64,000 nucleotides of DNA from Sweltsa coloradensis (Eukaryota; Arthropoda; Insecta; Plecoptera; Chloroperlidae). Where the stretch lies: assembly GCA_024449915.1 (NCBI GenBank), contig JAMZAV010000798.1, positions 310,001 to 374,000 of the forward strand, given 5' to 3'. Position numbers and translations under genes: made by a program. Positions 55,980 through 64,000 of this stretch are shown piece after piece (the first letter of the stretch is position 1; every line of letters begins with the position of its first letter). The notes beneath the pieces were generated by a model, which saw nothing but the letters and a program-made list of their open reading frames with translations, had not been told where the DNA came from and searched no databases.

Positions 55980-57238
55980 ACACACACACACACACATGGC
56001 ACACATGCACACATGCACACATGGTCCTCCGCTTCAACAACTTTCGGTTTAAAGATGACCATTACCTACAAATCAAAGGCACAGCCATGGGCACAAGAAT
56101 GGCTCCATCTTACGCCAACCTGTTTGTCGGCAAGCTAGAAAAAGAGTTTCTAGCCAAACGTGATCATCTACCATTGTGCTTCTTCCGATTCATCGACGAC
56201 TTCTTCTTGATATGGCCACATGGCCAAGCTCTTCTGGACATCTTTCTCACTGATCTCAACAATGCCAGCGTGTTAAGCTTCACCTGGGAATCTTCCGCTT
56301 CGTTTGTGGCATTCCTAGATGTGGACATCCATCTAGAATCAGGGTTGTTGAGGACAGATGTCCATTTCAAACCCACTAACAAACAACTCTACCTCCACCA
56401 CGACAGTTGTCACCCGGCCTATACTAAACGAGCCCTACCCTACTCCTTGGCTGTGAGAGGTCGCCGTATCAGCTCTGACCCAAAAGACCTTGCCAAGTAT
56501 TGCGAGCGCAGTACCAATGCGTTCGTGGCTCGAGGCTACAGTAAGGCTAACGTCCAAGAACGCATCAACAAGCCCGTCAGGCAGATCACCTCCACTCCCA
56601 ATGACGTCATACCTCTGGTCACTCAGTGGCACCCCGGACTACAGGCACTAAACGGCATTATGAAGAGTGGCCTTCATATACTAACATCCTCCACCAAGAC
56701 GCAAAATCTTGTTAAAACCTTACCCAGAGTTGCCTTTAGACGCCCCCCAAACATCTCGGACCTTATTGTCAAGAGAGACTGCCGGAAAAAGGAAGCTTCC
56801 GAGAAGGAACCAGCCGGCTCCTTTCCTTGTAAAGGGGGAAATGGATGTCTGACATGCCACATTCATCAACCCTCAACGACCTTCAGTGCCCAGGCCACTG
56901 GCAGGACCTACCCCATTCGACAGCACAACACTTGCAAAACCACCAATGTGGTGTACCAACTTAAATGCAAACGTTGTCCTGCCGAATACATAGGCCTAAC
57001 CAGAAACTCGTTAAGATCGCGCATGAATGGTCACAGACAGGACACAAAAAAACGCACCATGGACAAACCAGTGGCTCGACATGCAGCATCCCACAACTTG
57101 GCTTTCAACGTGTGCTACACAACCAAAGTGGTCAAGTCACTCCCAGCCAGCTGCAACCCAGGTGAACTGAGAAGATGGGAGTTAGCACACCAGTGGATCA
57201 CAAAATCCAGGCTGCCTCCTAACATCAACATTCGATAG
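55962..57238 (+). pseudogene. Penelope-like RT/GIY-YIG ORF, 5'-truncated (right copy)
   Basis: Mirror of the left copy, with the same RT motif B, FIDD motif, cysteine cluster and GIY-YIG domain, and the same stop after PPNINIR. It starts at YTNIPT (55961 onward). About 80 bp present in the left copy (encoding QGLSALEHFLKSRP through ELAHM) is replaced here by a CA-rich run (55979-56020), and coding similarity resumes at VLRFNNF (56024). Two residue changes in one stretch (RRIC/RRIS and ERIT/ERST) separate the proteins. The open frame beginning at 55940 is therefore a composite of turn sequence, microsatellite and element. Confidence 0.9.
55978..56022 (+). repeat. (CA)n / CACATG microsatellite replacing element sequence
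   Basis: AAACACACACACACACACAC then ATGGCACACATGCACACATG. The segment ends in GCACACATGGTCCTCCG, which also occurs in the intact left copy (as CGGAGGACCATGTGTGC). This suggests that repeat expansion or template slippage began at the ACACATG microhomology. Confidence 0.8.
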
Positions 57239-57419
57239 GACCAGCTCTCTCCCACCCTTCACCTTCACCTACATCTGTCACTATTCCTCCCCCAACAGCA
57301 CCTTGTAAATATACTGTACATAGTTTTTTAGTTTTTAGCAGCCATTTTGACTAGTTCAGTCAGTGGCCTTCAGTTTTTAGTTTTTAGTCTTTAGCCGCCA
57401 TTTTGATTAGTATAGTCAG

Positions 57420-57470
57420 TGGCCATCTTTCTCCTGAGTGATCAAGACCTCGTGTCGAAAACGTCTCGTT
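57420..57470 (+). ncRNA. Degenerate hammerhead-like 3' segment of the Penelope copy
   Basis: CTCCTGAGTGATCAAGACCT then CGTGTCGAAAACGTCTCG has the order CTGA.TGA, short stem, GAAA, as in hammerhead motifs known from Penelope-like terminal repeats. The core is CTGAGTGA rather than CTGATGA, and the right copy has GAAAAC where the left has GAAAC (54410-54440, minus strand). It is therefore probably inactive. Confidence 0.3.
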
Positions 57471-57497
57471 TTTATGTGTTTTGTATATATCTATGTA

Positions 57498-60400
57498 ACT
57501 TTAAAACTTCTAAAAATTCGGCAGCTTCCATCACACTTCAAAGGTAAGCTGTTGGATCCTATCCTAACACTATATATCCCAGCCGATTGGCATACTTCTA
57601 TCAACATAACCAATACAAAATGTAAGTTATTTAAAAGAGGGAATTTGCATGAAACACCACAATCATTAAGTTACCTTGATGTCGTCTTGTTACCAAGAGT
57701 TCTCAATATTTCACTCATTTCTTCTGTTCAAGACTTCCACTATTAATTTATTATATTATTTTGGGGAGCGCGTGCCCTTTTGAGATCAATGGAATTAACT
57801 TACATGAAACACAAAAAAGCACTTATGACCCGCGAAGTATAATATTTCTCATATATTTTGGGCTGTGATAGCATAGAGTTCCATATCTATGTGAAGCTAT
57901 AATGTTTAAGCAAATGGACAATTTAACAAAAAATCAAGTTAGTTTTGATTATATACTTATTAAAATTTCAATGCATTTTGAAAGAGAAGGAAAACATAAA
58001 TTCATTCGCCGTATTTTCTAGTATAAAATAAACAAAATTTTATACCTGTGAAAACTAAATCATAAGTTCTATTTGAACTGCGACTAGAATAAACGGCAAC
58101 GAAATTGTAGGTGGTCCTGTAACACCTTAATTAATTTGGAATAATGTTAATCAAGAAGCTGGGTGGGCAATTCAAAGATACAGATAAAAATAAGACGTGA
58201 CAAATAATGGATGTATTTAGAAACCATATTATGTGGCACATAAATATTTATTGTTTAACTGTTAATTTCTTTTGTGTTTAAGCTCCTAATTTCAAAAAAA
58301 TAGCCCGGAGGTTCCGATACGGTACGCACCTACCATTCTTTATGACCATACACGTCCAGAGATTAAAAATCTATTATGATAATTACATAAAAATAAATTA
58401 TAATACTAATAATTAAAGACGAATTAAATATAACAAATGTTTTGCTCCCGGCGTTGTCGGTTGGAGTAAGATCTTATTGCGTGGGATGCAGAGGTTAGGT
58501 TGTCTCCTGCCAAAACTCCGCAGACGCCCATGAACAGTGGCGGGTACAAATGGGCACTTTAGGGCGTGGGCCCATTTTATTTTCAAATACCTCGGAGCCA
58601 GCTTACAAGGTCATGATATCGTCATGTAAACACGCGTAGAGAGAAGAGTAAAAGGTTTGTTATCATGTAAAGATTACATACATACGAGATGTATTTATAG
58701 AGGTGGGTCCTGTGAACATTGTCAGGTATTTTGGCACTGGTAACTTGTGTTGATACGCTAGGTGTGCTAGAGCGATTGGGAATGTGAGGTTATTTTTATA
58801 TGTGAACACTTGCGGAGGTCGATGCAAATGTTTTCTGTCTTGTTCGTGTACTTATTTCAAGTGCGCTGCTGTCGTTCGAATTGAGTGACCTGAATCGCTG
58901 TTTTTGTCAGTTTTGAGACGGGATGTTTTACTTTTTCCCAAATATGCGATCAAACAAACACTCATTTGTTTAACTTACAAAAACGAATGAGATTCTCAAA
59001 TACGAAAATAAATAGGAACTCTATCTTATTATTAAGGACAGGTATTTTCAATGGAAATAAAAGGTAAATTTAGTTTTGCTATGCCTAAAAGCGGTAAATT
59101 AGCGTTGAAAATAATTCAACATTTTGTTGAAAGTGGTATTTTTTTATGATTATTTGTACTGGGATCTTATAAAGGGCTTCCAGGTTACAAAACAATAGTT
59201 ATGAGAATTCAGATACAAGTATTTGTGGTCCAAATAAATTGCATCTTCGCAATAAATTTCGCTCCTACCAAAGTACCTAACTCTGATTATAATTATTAAT
59301 ATTACTAATAAAAAAGGCAAAACTTTTTTTTATTTATCCGAATGAGAACGTTTTTATTTTTATTTCAAATTTAACTTAAAAAAATACGTAATGTAATCCG
59401 ATTCAAATTTAAAACATTCAAATATAAAAAGTTGTATTTGACTTTAATTTAATTTTATTATATCAAAATATTAATAGCAATTTTGTTAAACACGTTAACG
59501 TTAAAGTTTTGCAGGGAATACCATTGGCAGGGTTAGAGAACATAATTCACTGTCCGAAAAGAATTTAAATATATAAATTACAAATATTTGCAAGATCCCG
59601 TAACAAGATATATTTGTAAGCTCAAAACATAAATAACGAAATAAAATATTCACAGCACGATATTTTTATCAACTCAGGCCCTGTTAAACGTCAAAGGTTA
59701 AATTGTCTCGCTTTGGAAGTTGAAAATATTTGTAAATGCATACAATATCAGAATCTCAATCTTTGCAATGATTCAAGACAGTGTTGAATTATTCAATAAA
59801 ATGATGCCAATCAGTGAATTTGTGTTATGAGTGCTGGCCTCTTATCGAATCATTGAACTACCGTGTGCCACCTGCGGGAACACACGTATTCATAAACTGC
59901 TTCATCTTCCCTCCAGCCGCTTCGACATTCACAAGATTGCAGTCTACTTATAACAATCTTCTGACATTGAATAGATAAATTATGATTTGCATAATGATAA
60001 TATTCATCGCTCTCGATCTCAAGTAAACAAATAACTGATAACCAACCATGTCTTCGGTCTTTCCTGTATGCACATAAATTTATATTTACACTTGACCCAC
60101 TCACTCATATATTCATACACTCAAACATCCATACAACACCACACACATACATTCATGTATATTATTATTCATAGTCATTCAATAACTAAATATTACCGTA
60201 TTGTTATTATTTCATTCACTATTTTTTTTCGGATATGGTTTGATTGGATCATCAGACCGAATTTTATTCTATTATTACCAAAAATTATATTATTTATTAA
60301 TATTTGGCAAATGTTCTCACACAACAATGTTCACTTCTTTTTACGATAGATTAAATCGTCGGTCAAGTTGTAGTTAAAAATTATTTTTTTGAAAATATTC

Positions 60401-60745
60401 TACCCAGCGCACTGTAAACAGCTTCGACCAAAAACGACCTAAAAACGAAACAAACAAAAACTACCAAAACCGCATTTTGTGCGTGTGGGGTCATTGTCAC
60501 ATCATTTTTTGATACCATCAAATTTAAACCGAGACCACCGTTCCGCAGATGACGCGATACCCTTGAAACTGATCGCCAGCCTATAAATCCGTCTTGAGCG
60601 TTTTAAAAGTAATAAAGAACGACTTATCACTTAGTGTATGGGCGAACTAGGCGTTGTAAATCACCGACACAGCCAGGACACAGTAGGTTGTGTCAACACT
60701 AGTTTACCTTGTGGCCCTATAAAAATCTGTGTGAGATAAGGTTTA
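57498..60745. other. AT-rich stretch, no gene recognised
   Basis: The 102-codon frame at 57438-57746 starts inside the Penelope tail and has no domain. Frames at 59850-60104 and 60068-60349 are chance frames with low-complexity content (ACACACATACATTC near 60130). Confidence 0.35.
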
Positions 60746-60749
60746 TATT

Positions 60750-60965
60750 TGGTTGCGTTCAATCGTTGATGTCACCATTCTAACGGCGGTATTCCTTGAG
60801 GACTGTTGTATCAACTGCAATTTAGTTTTAACTGCAATCAGAATGAATGTGTACATGCGCAGTACCATAAAAATTCAACCCGCAATCGCGAAAGAGTAGG
60901 TACGGACGCTCAGCGTCTGTAGTACACTACTTTCGTACTTTTCGGACTACATGAAGGGAAATCAA
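60750..60965 (+). repeat. Family F, inverted pair, left arm
   Basis: TATCAACTGCAATTTAGTTT then TAACTGCAATCAGAA.GAATG, CCATAAAA and TTCGTACTTTTCGGACTACA correspond to the reverse complement of 61200-61400 in the same order. Divergence and indels are substantial. Confidence 0.5.
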
Positions 60966-61139
60966 AATTTTCTAGTTCTGTTTGTTTGATATCTACATAA
61001 TTATTTCTCGTACATAGACCTTTTTGCCATTGAGGTCACATATTCTTTCGTGCGAGTCCTCATCAATGTCCATTTAAAAAAATGCAATTTCTGGTCAATA
61101 TTTAAAATATTGTGTGACCAAATGATGACAAAATTAAAA
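60966..61139. other. Spacer between the family F arms
   Basis: Short AT-rich spacer with no recognised content. Confidence 0.3.
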
Positions 61140-61405
61140 ATAAACACACAGGCCATGTACGACGATTGGTGCCACCTTTCTGAGTATGCACATAAAATAT
61201 ATTGATCGATGGAAAAATGTAGGCGTAGTTCGAAAAGTACGAACACAAGTTTTTGGCTCGAATCGTAGCGTTCCCATGCTAATTTGATGAGATTTCGAAC
61301 TTCGCCCAGGCGTTACACAATGCTGTTTAGAACAATATTTTATGGTAATAATGAGCACATTAGTTCTGATTGCAGTTTAAAATTGCAGTTGAGGCTGCAG
61401 ACCTC
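61140..61405 (-). repeat. Family F, inverted pair, right arm
   Basis: The minus strand gives TTCGTACTTTTCGAACTACG, CTACATTTTTCCATCGATCA and GTGCATACTCAGAAAGGTGG, the best match to 3265-3375. Upstream on that strand is TCAACTGCAATTTTAAACTG then CAATCAGAA, which pairs with the left arm. Confidence 0.6.
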
Positions 61406-63015
61406 GTATAATACCCTTTTCGTAAGATGAATGGGTTGGTTAGAGCTTCACCATGAATATGAGAAGTCGAGAGCATTATTTAACATGACTCGGCGAAATA
61501 TATTAATGCAGTTCAGTTGCAAAAAAGATACGTTGCTTATCCTTGTGAGGAAAACGCCCAATGTGTCAGTTTAGATTTAAACGAAAGTAAAGAAACATTC
61601 AAGTGTTCAAACATAACTGATTGTTCACGTTCATTCATAGCGACGTATTTTGATAATTTAGACACACATTAATTTTACTTTTTATGTTATTTGCGGTAGC
61701 GTTAGCCCTGAACAACTTGCACAAAATAAACATACATACATATTGCATAAGTGATTTATTGTAGGTGGTTTTGGATTTTTTTTTTGTGAGAATGATGATT
61801 ATTTATTAAGTACATATAAGTTAGTCAAATAAAAATAAATCTAATATTAAGTATGGTTCAACAAAATTTAGAATATTAATCATTGTTTTAATATTTGTTG
61901 TTTTATTGTGTAAAATATAGTAAAAAATCATTTCATGCACAAAACCACAAAATTTCGTCAATTCGTCAAAAAGTTTCTGCATTGAAATTTTTAGCATAAT
62001 ATGTTTACAATTTCTAATTAAAATATTTTTTCCAACAGTCATTCATAATGTTCATTACTGTAAAAAAGTTTCAAATTTATTTACAAAAAAATTGTTTTTG
62101 TTTAATAACATAAAATGAATAAATAGGATTATTGTTAATTTCATAAATAGCTCAAATAGATTGTATTGCATGGACCTACATATTATAAAAGATCTGCGTT
62201 TGGGGACCATTTTGTAAAGACTATCATCGCTTAATTTATCTTAAATACTCTTTTGACATCAACCGAAAAATGTCGACATAATTAATCATTTTCAACCGGG
62301 ACGTTCTTTTCGCTAGTTTTGAAATCCGAGTCATCAGTCGACAAACATGTTCAACAGTCTCTAGTGGTATCTCTCGCCTATTATTGCATAACAGCCGTCA
62401 CTCTATAGAGCACTAATGTTGTCCCATGTTAACTCTGTTTCCAACACCCACACGAAGACACACCTTGAATCACAGGATCACCGTAACTTGTTGACGTGTT
62501 GCTGGCAAGACTTCAACGACTTGTCAACCTAAAGAGGGCGATACACAGAGAAAAAATATAAAAGTGAAAAAAGTAGTCCATTGAATTAAGTCCCGTCCCA
62601 TTCTCTGTTAGAGGAACTAAAATTAAGTTTATTTTGGAAAAATTTGCGAAATAAATGTACATTTTTTTAAAACGCTACAAAATGCCAGTTTTACTAAAAT
62701 TAAGTGAAAATTCAATTGTTTGTGATTGAGACTGAACGAAGATGTTTCGTCTCTCATTGGAAGTGCAAGAAACACCCTAAATTTTGGGTTTCATGGAAAA
62801 AATAGATGCTTTAAAATGCTAAATTTCCTCAGAATAAAAATGCTACGCTGCAGATGGAGTAGATGAAATTTCTTGTTTACTTTTTATAGGGTCTTAAAAG
62901 TTTTTGGTTAATTAAAAAAATGCAAGTTAAAAATAAATTCAATATAATAATATAACGACATAAATATAAATCTAGCATAAGTAGTAAGATGCTGCAACTA
63001 GTACGATTATTCATT
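61406..63015. other. AT-rich stretch, no gene recognised
   Basis: No supported feature. A GC-richer patch lies around 62330-62540. Confidence 0.35.
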
Positions 63016-63095
63016 TTTATTACAATCCAGAAATTACAAAATGTAGGTAACACCACATTATCAATACACCTACGTTCCCGATTAATGAAATTGAG
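63016..63095 (-). repeat. Possible fragment of the 48965 foldback family
   Basis: CAATCCAGAAATTACAAAAT, ACACCTACG and TTCCCGATTAAT recall parts of 48945-49085. The match is short and patchy. Confidence 0.3.
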
Positions 63096-64000
63096 AAATA
63101 GTACGATTCGTGTTCTGGCTACTCAATTCCTATTTTACTGTAGGTGCTAATTCAATATATATCATGATCTACGTTAACTAAAATCATGTCATCATGGTAG
63201 TTTAGAGCGTTAATTTGGCTAGTGATAGTTCGAGTTCCCACATTAGGCAAAGAAACCTACGCACATCCAGCAAAGTAGCTGATTCATTTAAATTTATCGA
63301 TTTCCCTTCTTGATAAAATACATCTAGTCTGTAATTAAAACTACCTGTTAGTGCTAATCCTGTGGCTGATGCCGATCCCATATGGAGATACACCTCAAGT
63401 ATTCAGATCGGTTGCGTCATAGTTAGTGACCTTGCGCAGATGGGTGTGCGTGTGAGCGAGACAGAGAATACTACAAATTGTGTTATGTCCAGCTGGAGTT
63501 GAAAGAAGAAGCGGTAAACAATTATGAATGACATCCGAGCGCGGATGAGCACTCATACGGTATGACTTTGAGTGTTGGGAATCCGTGGAATGTTGATTTC
63601 TGTTGCTTAACGTCTCATATTAATGCACTAAGGCTATTCGAGACGATGAGTGGTGACGATGAAGGACGATTACAAAAAAAACATGCCTTATACGTGATTT
63701 GAACCCACGTAAATTTTTGACGAGCTCTTCTACATTGTCACTTTTCGAAACAACTTTAAAAAATTCATATTTGTTATTTTGTATTTTGTATAATTAGCAA
63801 TAACTTCTGATATCGCCAAATCCAGTTAATTTCACCACTTTTTTTTTACCACTTCTGGGCCACTTTTTGACCTTTAAATATTTCTCCTAAAAATAATTTA
63901 AAAATTTAAAATCTTGGGGTAAATTAGGATATTGTTAAGGAGGATTAGAAAATATTTCCACTTTTGACATTATCTCGTACATAAGCTGAGGAAAATACTA
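63096..64000. other. No gene recognised
   Basis: A weak tRNA-like B-box (minus strand, ACGTGGGTTCAAATCACGT near 63688-63706) may mark another SINE fragment. The rest is unassigned. Confidence 0.3.

Larger units (their letters stand above)
54378..57497. mobile_element. Head-to-head inverted pair of Penelope-like elements
   Basis: Two 5'-truncated copies of one Penelope-like element face away from each other. The left copy is on the minus strand (54378-55960) and the right copy on the plus strand (55962-57497). Outer ends coincide at TACATAGATATATACAAAAC and its complement. By eye the arms differ at only a handful of positions plus one replaced segment. The 3' untranslated parts contain two GCCATTTTGAYTAGT..AGTC + AGTGGCC repeats and a TGAGTGATCAAGACCTCGTG then GTCGAAACGTCTCG segment, which resembles a decayed hammerhead. 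Both copies start at the same residue of RT motif A. Confidence 0.9.

Noticed and set aside
55012..56862. Open frames antisense to the Penelope RT (for example 55492-55710 and its mirror 56164-56382)
   Set aside because: They appear twice only because the region is a palindrome, and they overlap the real RT/GIY-YIG frame on the other strand.

Overview
This window looks like non-coding, repeat-rich DNA from an animal, probably an invertebrate. It is strongly AT-rich (about two thirds A+T by eye) and has no bacterial gene organisation. It carries many decayed interspersed repeats, tRNA-derived SINE fragments with split A/B-box promoters, microsatellites and a Penelope-like retroelement. I cannot name the species or phylum. 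I found no convincing host protein-coding gene. Almost all long open frames are either mobile-element remnants or chance frames in low-complexity DNA. The window is best read as intergenic or intronic.

Three mobile-element structures stand out. (1) 11381-15415 is a ~4.0 kb DNA element with very long terminal inverted repeats (~650 bp each). It encloses a frameshifted relic of one large gene. The fragments can be put in order and resemble a protein family I remember as common but uncharacterised in aquatic invertebrates. The relic includes an XPG/PIN-like nuclease region (EEADTK ... LALRRY ... GSDNT motifs) and a cysteine-rich tail. I see no DDE transposase. (2) 54378-57497 is a near-perfect ~3.1 kb palindrome made of two 5'-truncated Penelope-like elements arranged head to head. 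Each has reverse transcriptase motifs and a GIY-YIG endonuclease. The turn is an 18-bp perfect hairpin. (3) 16078-16450 is a small foldback element with the same head-to-head geometry. Both arms contain a hammerhead-ribozyme-like core (CTGATGA ... GAAA).

Layout: 1-8.1 kb has two copies of the TTGGATGAGCG-ended repeat (family R1), three pieces of a SINE-like family (family C, GGTGGAGGTGCCG ... GTGAGACGTGAC ... ACGGACGGACAGAAAAG), and one old fragment of family E. 10.4-15.4 kb is a degenerate GTTGTA satellite invaded by a foldback MITE and by the long-TIR element. 16-23 kb holds the hammerhead-like foldback, two more R1 copies and a tandemly duplicated family C region. 23.8-24.1 kb and 29.3-29.5 kb are short GC-richer islands, the first ending in a good splice-donor consensus. 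25.86-26.57 kb is a tandem array of tRNA-like units. 34.35-34.59 kb is a (CTGT)n microsatellite. 39.4-40.4 kb is a full-length family E element with short inverted ends, and a second large piece lies at 51.8-52.4 kb. 47.07-48.65 kb contains a minisatellite and a local duplication. 54.4-57.5 kb is the Penelope palindrome. 60.8-61.4 kb is an old inverted pair of another repeat (family F).

All repeat families were defined by eye within this window. Boundaries are approximate, and no database search was possible.
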